Assembly: GCA_004124535.1 (NCBI GenBank)
Contig: SCKQ01000021.1
Coordinates: 1 to 37,243, forward strand
DNA: 37,243 nt
Origin: Fidelibacterota bacterium
GTDB taxonomy: Bacteria; Marinisomatota; Marinisomatia; Marinisomatales; TCS55
Direction of reading: 5' to 3'
The translations under genes were made by a program, and so were the position numbers. The first letter of the stretch is position 1. Each line of letters starts with the position of its first letter. This document shows positions 1-7,500 of the stretch, piece after piece. A model generated the notes under the pieces. That model was not told the DNA's origin and made no database searches. It saw nothing but the letters and a program-made list of their open reading frames with translations.

Positions 1-104
1 GTGACGGATACTATTAACGAAAGCAGTATTATTGATTTTTTCATAATCTCATAACTATAAAATCACAAAGCAGAGTAAATGTACGTACCACCAGTCTAAA
101 TATC

Positions 105-141
105 AAAAAATAGCGTAACGATGTGGGGCTTGATGCTATTT
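105..141 (-). terminator. Possible terminator after the endonuclease I gene
   Basis: On the minus strand an AAATAGC arm, which contains the stop codon, can pair with GCTATTT about 20 nt later, and the second arm runs straight into a T tract. The loop is long and the stem is A/T rich, so this is a weak candidate. The remaining bases 1-104 show no gene or other signal that I can support. Confidence 0.3.
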
Positions 142-2577
142 CAACAGCACCATCTTCTTAGTGCTAATGTATTCACCAGCCTGTATTTGATATAGGTAAA
201 TACCAGCACTCACTGGTTTACCATAGTCATTGGTGGCATTCCAGATTACTGATCTATAACCAGCGTCTTGGGTGTGGTTGATTAGGGTTTTTACTTGCCT
301 ACCCAGCATATCGTATATGGTGATATTGATCATGGCATTTTCTGGTAGGTCATAGCGTAGTGTTGTTACTGGATTGAATGGATTGGGGTAGTTTTGGTGT
401 AGCACAAATTCTTCTGGTATAAAATGTTCGGACTCAGTAGAAACAACCTGTACAACAATTGGTACCTCAAAAGTGAGAGTATCACCATCTATGCAATACT
501 CAGGTTGATTTTGACAATTTAAAGCTTCTGGATAAGCTCTGAATTCAACAATTGTATCGGAAATGATAGATGTATTTGCGATAGCGCCCCAGCTTATTGC
601 ATGGCACTCGTCCGCAAACATAGCGTAAAACCAAATGTGACCACTATGTAGCGAAGTTAAACTTGAATCTGATTCTATTGTGACACCCGGGTACCAATTA
701 TGAGCTACATCCGTATTATTGCAAAAATCCATCTCAACAGAAATAGTATCGCCCGGATTCCATACATTGTCAGTTCCCATTACTTCAATCACAGGTTCGC
801 TAAGAGAAAAATCCCAGTCAACCTGAATACCACACCCAACTCCAAATGCACCCATATTTGCACCATCTTCACCAGTCCCTACGCAAGGTGAATTTTCTGC
901 TAAGGTGTAGTCACCGCTGTCTGGATTGCAGAATAGTGGGTCGGCATCGATATTGCTTTCTTGCCAATAAACTATACCATTACTGCCAGATATATTGATT
1001 CCTGTTTCACCTCCTTTAATATCAGAATTACTAACTGAAACTGTATCATTCTGTCCATAGGCACCTTCGGCTAGTAAAGATATTTCTGCTGGTGAATTAT
1101 CCCAAAGAATAGAATTTAATAAACTGTAGCTGGACTCTTGGGAACGAATTGCGCCTCCTTCTACTCCAGCAGTATTTGAGCTTAGAGTAACATTAGACAT
1201 ACTCAAGTAAGATAAACTATGACAAAATATTCCACCACCGTGAGTTTCTGCAGAATTATTAATTATAAGAACACTATCCATAACGATTTGCGATTCATCT
1301 GAAAAAATTCCACCTCCGGAACCAGCAACTGAGTTGTTTGTAATCATTATATTAATCATTTTTAGGTTTGATCGATCGAGATAGATACCTCCTCCGTGGA
1401 GTGCAGAATTACTTATTATTATTAAATGTTTCAAAGTGGGTTGCGCCTGACTACAATAAACTCCACCACCACTATTAGTTGAAGGACCTCCTGAAGCAAA
1501 TCCATTTTGCAGGGTAAAACCTGAAAGTACTGTAGTTGAATCTTCTCCATTCTCAAACATCGCTACTTTCCCGCTCTGGTTTCCATCAATAATGGTTGTT
1601 TCCCTATCTTCACCAATAACAGAAATATTTTTACCATTATAGTTTATATTCTCTACATAAGTACCAGCCGCTACTAATACAGTATCACCATCACTAGATG
1701 AATCAATAGCAGTCTGTATCGTAGCAAATGGATTTGCTTCAGTACCATCACCAGTAGAATCTGAACCTGTTGTGGATACGTACCAGACTGGGCCATTATA
1801 ATTTGATGTATCCTGTGCTTGAAAAAACCAAATTCTTCTTGATAAAGTAGAATCCAACACAAATGGATTAGGAATATTTTCTTGATAAACTGCGATGGAC
1901 CATGTTCTGTTGTACTCCCAATAGCCTACAGGATCAAAATAATGCCAATCCAGCAGAATATCTTTTTGCGTATTCCAGAAGTTCGTATCCGCAACATCAT
2001 GATACATGGCAAAAAAATAGAACATGGCTCTGGAAGCGTCTCCTTTATGATCTTCACGGGGCTCGAATTGGGCATCTCCAGAATTGTATTTTTCGGCATA
2101 TTCATTAATAAATTCAGTTGGAATATTATCTTGAGAATAATCATTTCTATACCATATATCTGTGTCCTCATCTGGAATCTCCGCATATGGGTGATTGCCT
2201 CTTGAAGAGTTCACATTGGACTTACATGGATACAGGTGGTGCATATCACTTTTCTGAGGTTCTTGACCAGCACCCATGCTTTGTGGCCAAGTATGCTCAC
2301 AGTTAATTCCCTGATTAAAGGCATTCACACTTGGGTCTTCATTTAAATCAAGGGTAATAGTATAGCCAGAGTAGATACAGGATAACTGATTGTCATCTTT
2401 AAGATCAATGACAGAGTACATAGTGTCCCTAGCATTTGCATAACCCAATGTGGTACTGGTTTTATAATTGTTTACAACATAGTCGAGAAGGGGTTGGCCA
2501 GTGAGTCCATCACCAATTATTGTTTGGGAGTAGGTGGCTGATAGTAGAAATAGAATTGGTATAATCCGGATAATCAT
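136..2577 (-). CDS. Secreted endonuclease I family nuclease with beta-helix region and T9SS sorting domain
   Basis: The 813-residue protein has four parts. A signal peptide (about residues 1-18, ending ATYSQ) is followed by an endonuclease I domain with the His/metal signatures CEHTWPQS (about 93-100), DMHHLYP (about 111-117) and FEPREDHKGDASRAMFYFF. Next comes a DUF1565-like right-handed beta-helix (from about WYVSTTGSDS at 265, with many GGGI turns to about 480). Then an Ig-like stretch leads to a type A T9SS sorting domain (NYPNPFNP to KKMVLLK). It is probably exported across both membranes and cell-surface bound or released, degrading extracellular DNA or RNA. The open frame extends 10 codons upstream, but the ATG at 2577 is preferred because it starts the signal peptide. 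An SD-like GGGAGG lies 16 nt upstream. The fusion is inferred from family resemblance; catalytic activity is untested. Confidence 0.88.
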   Translation of the reverse strand: MIIRIIPILFLLSATYSQTIIGDGLTGQPLLDYVVNNYKTSTTLGYANARDTMYSVIDLKDDNQLSCIYSGYTITLDLNEDPSVNAFNQGINCEHTWPQSMGAGQEPQKSDMHHLYPCKSNVNSSRGNHPYAEIPDEDTDIWYRNDYSQDNIPTEFINEYAEKYNSGDAQFEPREDHKGDASRAMFYFFAMYHDVADTNFWNTQKDILLDWHYFDPVGYWEYNRTWSIAVYQENIPNPFVLDSTLSRRIWFFQAQDTSNYNGPVWYVSTTGSDSTGDGTEANPFATIQTAIDSSSDGDTVLVAAGTYVENINYNGKNISVIGEDRETTIIDGNQSGKVAMFENGEDSTTVLSGFTLQNGFASGGPSTNSGGGVYCSQAQPTLKHLIIISNSALHGGGIYLDRSNLKMINIMITNNSVAGSGGGIFSDESQIVMDSVLIINNSAETHGGGIFCHSLSYLSMSNVTLSSNTAGVEGGAIRSQESSYSLLNSILWDNSPAEISLLAEGAYGQNDTVSVSNSDIKGGETGINISGSNGIVYWQESNIDADPLFCNPDSGDYTLAENSPCVGTGEDGANMGAFGVGCGIQVDWDFSLSEPVIEVMGTDNVWNPGDTISVEMDFCNNTDVAHNWYPGVTIESDSSLTSLHSGHIWFYAMFADECHAISWGAIANTSIISDTIVEFRAYPEALNCQNQPEYCIDGDTLTFEVPIVVQVVSTESEHFIPEEFVLHQNYPNPFNPVTTLRYDLPENAMINITIYDMLGRQVKTLINHTQDAGYRSVIWNATNDYGKPVSAGIYLYQIQAGEYISTKKMVLLK

Positions 2578-2631
2578 ATTCAAATCTACCAATCCTCCCA
2601 CAAACAAAAAACCCCGCTACTGGGCGGGGCT
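2554..2631 (-). repeat. 5'-end module repeat, copy 1 (terminator, leader and signal peptide start)
   Basis: This stretch covers the terminator hairpin, the GTTTGTGGGA leader and the first codons (MIIRIIPIL) of the nuclease gene. It matches 8937-9010 at about 60 of 72 positions by eye, including 23 identical bases in a row around the A-rich tract. The repeat spans both non-coding and coding sequence. Confidence 0.6.
2604..2631 (-). terminator. Intrinsic terminator after the small lipoprotein gene
   Basis: On the minus strand CCCCGC and GCGGGG arms flank a short loop and are followed by a run of six T. It sits about 40 nt past the lipoprotein stop and only 27 nt before the nuclease ATG, so it separates the two genes and leaves little room for a downstream promoter. 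Confidence 0.8.
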
Positions 2632-2671
2632 TATTGGTTATACAAAGATTAGACAGAGTCAGAAGGGGAAC

Positions 2672-2926
2672 TTATTCACCGCATAATTCATCATAGCCTT
2701 CCTGAAGCTCACTTACGTCTTCGCCTGCGTTGCTCAAACATGTAATAGCATCACCATAAGCTGTACACATATTTTCAAATGCTTCTGTAGTACCATCTAA
2801 CGCTTCACTTGCAGCAGTCAATGCTTGAGATTCAGTAACACACAACTCTTCTTCTATAGCTTCTTCTGCTTCATCACATCCTACCCATAAGGATAATATT
2901 GTTAGTATAATTCCAAATCGTTTCAA
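2672..2926 (-). CDS. Small Cys-rich lipoprotein, function unknown
   Basis: I do not recognise the family. Starting at TTG 2926 the product is 84 residues: a short Lys/Arg start, a hydrophobic segment (FGIILTILSLW), then VGC, which looks like a lipobox. The mature part is acidic (EAEEAIEEEL) with four further Cys that could form two disulfides, and a helical, Ala/Glu-rich character. The open frame runs 21 codons upstream to 2989, but that would overlap rnr. The TTG has a good SD-like GTAGGA 8 nt before it and begins 13 nt after the rnr stop, so it is the likelier start. It is probably co-transcribed with rnr and ends at the strong hairpin at 2604-2631. The W at lipobox -3 is unusual. Confidence 0.6.
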   Translation of the reverse strand: MKRFGIILTILSLWVGCDEAEEAIEEELCVTESQALTAASEALDGTTEAFENMCTAYGDAITCLSNAGEDVSELQEGYDELCGE

Positions 2927-2939
2927 GGTCTTTGTCCTA

Positions 2940-5042
2940 CTAATTTTTAAGTATGAAATTAGCCCGTTGTTTCTCAAAAAGCACAGCAAGAACCCTTACC
3001 CCGACCTTATCACCCATACTGTATTCATGCCCGGTTTTTCTTCCCCGAAGGCAATATCGATCTTCATCATAAGCATAATCATCATCTTCCATGGTATCAA
3101 TATGGATTAGCCCTTCTGCCAGTGAGGATTGCAATTCTATAAATATTCCAAAATTCACTACACCAGAGATCCGACCTTCAAAGGTGTCCCCAATCCGCTC
3201 ATTGAGCCAACGCAATTGTTTCATTTTAATATATTCACGTTCTGCCGACAATGCTTTCAATTCGACCTCGTTAGAAATCTTAATCGATTTTAGCATGAGA
3301 TCTTTCCATTCACCATGCTGTTGAATAGATTGATTGCAAACCATTTTAATCATGCGGTGAACCATGAGGTCAGGGTATCGGCGAATAGGCGAAGTGAAAT
3401 GGGTATAAGAGTCAAACGCCAGACCAAAGTGGCCTTGGTTTTTCATCGAATATTCTGCCTTGCTCATGGTACGCAATGCCACATTTTCGATGAGAGAGTG
3501 ATAAGGTGAATCTTCTACATGCTTCAGGATATTTTTAATATCGTTGGGGGATAACTCTCCTTTGGGTATTTGAATGCCTAATCGTAAAACTTTGAGAAGA
3601 TCTGTAAAACGAACCACATCCTTTTGATCTGGATCTGCATGGACGCGATACACAAATGGATATTTCTTAGGTAGCTTTTTGGGAATCTCCGCTGCCACCA
3701 CCCGATTCGCCAACAACATACATTCTTCCACAATTCGATGGGATTCCATCCGTTCACTGGGACGAATCTCATGGGGAATCCCCTTCTCGCCCATTTCAAA
3801 AATGGGTTCGGGAATATCAAAATCAATACTTCCGGCATCGGATCGGTTTTCGAATAATCTCTTGGCTAATCGCTTCAAGATGAGGATATCATCCTTAAAC
3901 TTGTGATCTACCTTACCCTCAACGATATCCTGGACATCCTGATAGGTGAACCGCGCTTTGCTATTGATAACCGTGGTTAAAATATCCGTTTCTATAATAT
4001 TGAAATCTTTATCCATTTTCATGATGGCAGATACGGCCAGCCGATCTTCATTCGGTTTAAGTGAGCAGAGATTGGCCGATAATGCTTCCGGCAGCATATG
4101 AACCACACCCTCGGTGAAATATACAGAAGTGCTCCGCTGGAGAGCCTCCCGATCGATGAATGTATTTATTTCCACAAAATGGCTTACGTCGGCAATATGA
4201 ACGCCCAACTCATATCCATTTCGATTTCGTTTGATTGAGATGGCATCGTCAAAATCTTTTGCATCTACAGGATCGATGGTGAAAGATGTCCATTTTCGTA
4301 AGTCCCGCCGGTTTGGGATTTCTTTGTCTATCAACTTTTGACTAAAACTCTTCACTTCATTCATCACTTTTTGTGGGAATTCCTGTAGATAATCATATTT
4401 ATTCAGAATCATTTTCATGTCATTAACCGGGTCTTCGGCATTCCCAATAACGGTTTCCAATTCTGCAATAATGGGTTCTACCGGGCTACCCCAATCTTTG
4501 ACTCGTGCTTTCACAATCTGACCTTCACCCAAACCCTTTTTGGCTTTGATAAGCCGAATGCCTCTACCGGGATTTACAGGTGAAATGGACATGAATAATT
4601 TTCCCGTATATCGATAAGTGACGCCGATAAATTGTTCCGAACCCCGTTCCAGCACTTTTTGAATACGGCCTTTCAATCCTTGGGGACCCCGTTTCCCTTT
4701 TAATTTCACCTGTACACGATCACCATGAATGGCATCGGCCATGGAACGACGGCCAATAAAAATATCTTCTGAATCGTCATCGGTAATGACAAATCCAAAT
4801 CCCTTTTGGGTTACGGTGAGACGACCTTCAAATAGATTTCGTTCTCGGGGAAGTGTATATCGATTCCCTTTTATCTGAGTAATCTCCCCGGACTTGACCA
4901 ATGCATTGAGCAGAATTTTAACTGCACCGATCTCGTGCTGTTTCACTTTCATCCGATGAATAATTTCTTTTTGTCGGAAAAGTTTTTCAGGTAATTTATT
5001 AAATATGTTAAGCAGTTTTTTTCGCATTTTTATTTTTTCCAT
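2940..5042 (-). CDS. rnr: Ribonuclease R (RNB family 3'-5' exoribonuclease)
   Basis: This is a processive 3'-5' exoribonuclease for structured RNA and RNA quality control in the cytoplasm. Order of domains: N-terminal helix-turn-helix-like segment, cold-shock/OB domains (FEGRLTVTQKGFGFVITD; IFIGRRSMADAIHGDRV), the RNB catalytic core, and a C-terminal S1 domain (GDTFEGRISGVVNFGIFIEL). The catalytic Asp cluster IDPVDAKDFDDAIS is intact (Asp at about 257, 263, 265 and 266 from this start), as is the HFTSPIRRYPDLMVHR block. The length of about 700 residues is normal. Possible starts are 5069, 5042 and 5027; none has a convincing SD, and 5042 is a compromise. The basic C-terminal tail of E. coli RNase R is absent, as in many bacteria. 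Confidence 0.93.
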   Translation of the reverse strand: MEKIKMRKKLLNIFNKLPEKLFRQKEIIHRMKVKQHEIGAVKILLNALVKSGEITQIKGNRYTLPRERNLFEGRLTVTQKGFGFVITDDDSEDIFIGRRSMADAIHGDRVQVKLKGKRGPQGLKGRIQKVLERGSEQFIGVTYRYTGKLFMSISPVNPGRGIRLIKAKKGLGEGQIVKARVKDWGSPVEPIIAELETVIGNAEDPVNDMKMILNKYDYLQEFPQKVMNEVKSFSQKLIDKEIPNRRDLRKWTSFTIDPVDAKDFDDAISIKRNRNGYELGVHIADVSHFVEINTFIDREALQRSTSVYFTEGVVHMLPEALSANLCSLKPNEDRLAVSAIMKMDKDFNIIETDILTTVINSKARFTYQDVQDIVEGKVDHKFKDDILILKRLAKRLFENRSDAGSIDFDIPEPIFEMGEKGIPHEIRPSERMESHRIVEECMLLANRVVAAEIPKKLPKKYPFVYRVHADPDQKDVVRFTDLLKVLRLGIQIPKGELSPNDIKNILKHVEDSPYHSLIENVALRTMSKAEYSMKNQGHFGLAFDSYTHFTSPIRRYPDLMVHRMIKMVCNQSIQQHGEWKDLMLKSIKISNEVELKALSAEREYIKMKQLRWLNERIGDTFEGRISGVVNFGIFIELQSSLAEGLIHIDTMEDDDYAYDEDRYCLRGRKTGHEYSMGDKVGVRVLAVLFEKQRANFILKN

Positions 5043-5085
5043 TGAAATACACAAAAGGCGCGAAATCATAAAACTTGAATGAATG

Positions 5086-5091
5086 ATTATA
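5086..5091 (-). promoter_or_regulatory. Possible -10 box for rnr
   Basis: A perfect TATAAT on the minus strand lies about 44 nt upstream of the ATG at 5042, in AT-rich DNA. No clear -35 element is visible at the expected spacing, so this is only suggestive. Confidence 0.25.
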
Positions 5092-5186
5092 CTGTTTGGC
5101 GTCTTTCATGGTTATTTTTTTATTTTATAAGTTTGAACTGAATTATAAATGAATTTTTGCGACTGATAAGGTACCGGAAAACCCCG

Positions 5187-5354
5187 CTATTCAGGATCTT
5201 TTGGCACAGGCTCTGCTTTTTCTTTTATGACCCTTCTATCGGTGCTAGCGTCATTTTCTCGAATTAAAATCGGATGATCTTTGGTCAGTCCCCGACTAGT
5301 GGACTTGTTCTTCCACCAGTTAAGTTCGGTAATAGATTTGTTTTCCTTTTTCAT
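5187..5354 (-). CDS. Small hypothetical protein, 55 aa
   Basis: This short reading frame starts MKKENKSITELNWWKNK and ends KAEPVPKDPE. It is charged and hydrophilic, with no membrane segment and no family I recognise. An SD-like AGTAGG sits 6 nt before the ATG and overlaps the stop codon of the barrel-like remnant (5362-5364), so translation may be coupled to it. A degenerate copy of the local GCGGGGTTTT motif follows the stop. The good ribosome binding site and compact placement favour a real gene, but nothing else proves it. Confidence 0.4.
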   Translation of the reverse strand: MKKENKSITELNWWKNKSTSRGLTKDHPILIRENDASTDRRVIKEKAEPVPKDPE

Positions 5355-5361
5355 TTGATAC

Positions 5362-5566
5362 CTACTTATAAAAATTTATTTCAACAGCACCATCTTCTCC
5401 AGCAACTGTCATGCCTCTATTTAGTTGGTATTCAGTACCTACACCCATTATAGTATTAAATATGTGGTTATATCCAACTGTAAAGCTTAGTTCTGTGTCA
5501 GCATCCTCACTTAAAACCAATACTGCCTAGGCCAGTTACAATGAAATAAACGAATATATCCATCTA
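5362..5566 (-). pseudogene. Decayed outer-membrane-barrel-like fragment
   Basis: Two overlapping minus-strand frames give peptide of plausible quality. The first begins MDIFVYFIVTGLGSIGFK and stops. After a frame change the second reads SEDADTELSFTVGYNHIF, then NTIMGVGTEYQLNRG, and ends EINFYK before TAG at 5362. The alternating hydrophobic, Gly/Tyr-rich pattern with a terminal aromatic residue resembles the last strands of a small outer-membrane beta-barrel. It follows the PDZ protein gene by only about 30 nt, so it may be the broken second gene of that operon. Barrel identity is inferred from pattern only. Confidence 0.35.
5377..5398 (-). repeat. 22-nt copy of the T9SS tail coding sequence
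   Basis: These 22 bases are identical to 137-158, the end of the nuclease gene that encodes KKMVLLK. Here the matching frame (EKMVLLK followed by TAA) opens only ten codons after a stop, while the longer peptide frame reads the same bases as EDGAVEI. It looks like a recombination scar or the remnant of a cargo gene end. Confidence 0.5.
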
Positions 5567-5598
5567 CTCATATTGTCTTAAAATACTCTCTTAATGCC

Positions 5599-6333
5599 TT
5601 ATCTTGAAATCGTATACCCCTGCTGTTCTAGAACAAAACGATCTTCTGAAAGACTTCTAATTTGACTTACCTTTCCACTCTCATTAAATACAAATCTTGT
5701 CATTGTATATGCTTTATATGGTAGTCCAGAAATCTTATCGGTATCCTTATAATTATGAAGCACATAAACTATATTTTTTTCACTAATAACTTCATCAATA
5801 TTAAATTCTTCTACTGCCCAGTTCTCACTGTTCCCCAACCTTATATTTTCTAAGACTTCTGTTTTAGTATAAGAGACCGCAATTACTCCCCTGGCAACAG
5901 ATATGTTCTGAATTTTTCCATCACGTTTTATGCGAGCTTTAATCTCCTCACCAGGCTTTCCACGAAATGGAAGTTTACCCATATTCCTTTCATTTACCAC
6001 AACACCCTTCACAGAAACAAATTCATCTCCAACCATAAGCATCTCAGAAGCAGGGCTGCCTTCCATTATACTTGTAATTTTCATTTTTCCTTTATCTGCA
6101 TCAGGGTCATACATAAAACCAAACCCCACGTATCGATTTGCTGTCTGCTTGCCATCATCAGCCATGTTATTCTTGACCATATCCATGGCAGCTTCCTGGC
6201 TGGTATACCAGGCTTGAATCCAAGCTTCTGCAACTGTTTCTGGATTTGATATGTCTGCTTCGTTTCCAACCTGAGCCTGTAGAAAGGATACAGTCACCAA
6301 TAAGGTTAATACACCTGTTTTTTTGAAAGACAT
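5599..6333 (-). CDS. Secreted PDZ-domain protein
   Basis: This 244-residue protein has a clear signal peptide (MSFKKTGVLTLLVTVSFLQA), so it should be periplasmic or exported. A PDZ-like domain covers about residues 66-147: VGFGFMYDP, ITSIMEGSPASEMLMVGDEF, then LPFRGKPGEEIKARIKRDG. The C-terminal part (about 150-244) looks like a SnoaL/NTF2-type fold with a final strand block, but this is a weak impression. There is no protease domain, so it is probably a binding or adaptor protein, not a DegP-type protease. The start is well supported by GAGGAGA 8 nt upstream of ATG. The broken barrel-like fragment follows immediately downstream. Confidence 0.72.
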   Translation of the reverse strand: MSFKKTGVLTLLVTVSFLQAQVGNEADISNPETVAEAWIQAWYTSQEAAMDMVKNNMADDGKQTANRYVGFGFMYDPDADKGKMKITSIMEGSPASEMLMVGDEFVSVKGVVVNERNMGKLPFRGKPGEEIKARIKRDGKIQNISVARGVIAVSYTKTEVLENIRLGNSENWAVEEFNIDEVISEKNIVYVLHNYKDTDKISGLPYKAYTMTRFVFNESGKVSQIRSLSEDRFVLEQQGYTISR

Positions 6334-6375
6334 TGTAATTTTCTCCTCATTATTTTATTTAATAATTATAATTTA

Positions 6376-6400
6376 CAAAAAATAACCCAGCAATGTGGGC
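6376..6400 (-). terminator. Weak terminator-like element after the SDR gene
   Basis: On the minus strand CCCA and TGGG arms flank a short loop, and a T6 run follows two bases later. The same layout occurs at 7345-7368. Next to it (about 6400-6420) is a Gly-codon-like C/G run carrying the AGTAGCGGGG motif found in the other local terminators. Confidence 0.4.
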
Positions 6401-6503
6401 AAACAAACCCCCCCGCTACTAACTGTTAAGATTGAGAATTTTTAGTTACAACCTGTTAAAACAATATTGTGATATAAGACCGCTATTTATAGTTAAAACA
6501 AAT

Positions 6504-7256
6504 TTAATGTACATAGCTTGCAGCATTTATATCTATTGTTGTGCCTGTGGCATGATCAGCTAATCCACTAGCTAATAATGTAACAATAGGTGCAATATCT
6601 TTTGGTTCAGTAAGTCTATCAAGTGAGTTGCCTTGTAAAATATAGTCCTCTCCATATTCTTCAATTGACTCCTTTGCCATGTCAGTTTTAACCCAGCCAG
6701 GGGCTACCACAAAGCAGGTAATACCATCTTTACCAAATGCCCTTGCTATTGATTTACTTAAAGAAACAACGCCTGCTTTTGAGGCTGCGTAAGCTAGATA
6801 TTCTGCGGTATCCCCTCTAAAAGCTGAACGAGAAGCTATATTTATAATTCTTCCACATTTTCTGGTTTTAAAATGCTGAATCGCTAAGTTGCAAAGAATA
6901 CCAACTGCTCTTAGATTGATAGACATTGTTTCATCCCATTCTTTAACCCAATTTTTACTATTCAACGGTGACAATATTGCAGTTCCTGCATTATTTATAA
7001 TTGCATCAATATGACCAAATTCTTCTAAAACATCTTTGAATAACATTTCACAGTTATCGGGGTCTTGCAAATTAGCCTTAAATATTTTTGAATTATTACC
7101 AATGATCTGTGCCATTTCTTCAGCCGATTCTTTTTCCCTATTATAATGTATTGCAATTCTTGCACCAGATTTACCTAATTCCTTTGAAATAGCTGCACCT
7201 ATTCCACGACTGGCACCCGTAACAAGGATATTCTTTTTTTGTAAGTCAATTTTCAT
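6504..7256 (-). CDS. SDR family NAD(P)-dependent oxidoreductase (FabG-like)
   Basis: A classical short-chain dehydrogenase/reductase of normal length (250 residues). The cofactor loop TGASRGIG (13-20), the structural NNAG (88-91), Asn114, Ser142 and the catalytic Y156-x3-K160 (YAASK) are all present, so the enzyme should be active. The sequence HYNREKE after the second strand suggests NADPH preference, but that is an inference. The substrate is unknown; FabG-type 3-oxoacyl reductase is the nearest general description, although the gene is not in a fatty-acid cluster. It stands alone, with about 240 bp of non-coding DNA upstream and a weak terminator downstream. Confidence 0.87.
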   Translation of the reverse strand: MKIDLQKKNILVTGASRGIGAAISKELGKSGARIAIHYNREKESAEEMAQIIGNNSKIFKANLQDPDNCEMLFKDVLEEFGHIDAIINNAGTAILSPLNSKNWVKEWDETMSINLRAVGILCNLAIQHFKTRKCGRIINIASRSAFRGDTAEYLAYAASKAGVVSLSKSIARAFGKDGITCFVVAPGWVKTDMAKESIEEYGEDYILQGNSLDRLTEPKDIAPIVTLLASGLADHATGTTIDINAASYVH

Positions 7257-7340
7257 AATGATTATCTTTCATAAAAATTCATACCGATGTAATTATAATT
7301 TCTGTTAACGATATTTATCATAATTTAATGCTAACTCCCA

Positions 7341-7399
7341 CAAACAAAAAATCCCAGGAGTGTGGGCCTTAACAGTAGTGGTGCGATGCGTTTAATCAT
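7341..7399 (-). repeat. Collapsed 5'-module/terminator repeat, copy 2
   Basis: From ATG at 7399 the minus strand reads MIKRIAPLLLRPTLLGFFVCGS then stop. Its first codons resemble the nuclease start MIIRIIPIL and the 8960 copy MINRITPIL. The sequence then passes directly into the terminator-type motif CCTGGGATTTTTTGTTTGTGGGA. The order (gene start, then terminator) suggests that a gene body was deleted between them. Confidence 0.4.
7345..7368 (-). terminator. Terminator-like hairpin after the cyclase-Rieske region
   Basis: On the minus strand CCCA and TGGG arms around a six-base loop are followed by A and then six T. The stem is short, but the element shares the TTTTTTGTTTGTGGGA tail with the stronger hairpin at 2604-2631. 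Confidence 0.45.
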
Positions 7400-7497
7400 T
7401 TACCAGTCATATCCATATCACCTAATCTCGCATGCATTATAGAATTCATCATCGCAGGTAGAGACAAGGATACTGTATCGATGCAAAGATCTATCAT
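7396..7497 (-). CDS. Possible 33-aa small ORF downstream of the cyclase-Rieske gene
   Basis: It starts 3 nt after the cyclase-Rieske stop, reads MIDLCIDTVSLSLPAMM and continues NSIMHARLGDMDMTGK, and its TGA overlaps the next ATG (7397-7399) in ATGA. There is no clear SD. The tail looks like genuine protein sequence, but I cannot assign a family. It may be a real small gene or the C-terminal scrap of a lost one. Confidence 0.25.
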   Translation of the reverse strand: MIDLCIDTVSLSLPAMMNSIMHARLGDMDMTGK

Positions 7498-7500
7498 ACT

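Noticed and set aside
1240..1510. Repeated CCACCACC/TCCACCTCC motifs in the nuclease gene as DNA repeats or CRISPR-like units
   Set aside because: They encode the GGGI turns of beta-helix coils at uneven spacing; no conserved repeat-spacer pattern.
2577..2607. Upstream start MFVGGLVDLN for the nuclease
   Set aside because: It would begin within the terminator's T tract and place ten extra residues before a normal signal peptide.
2927..2989. Upstream ATG start for the small lipoprotein
   Set aside because: It overlaps the end of rnr, and the added residues spoil the lipoprotein signal; TTG 2926 has a good SD.
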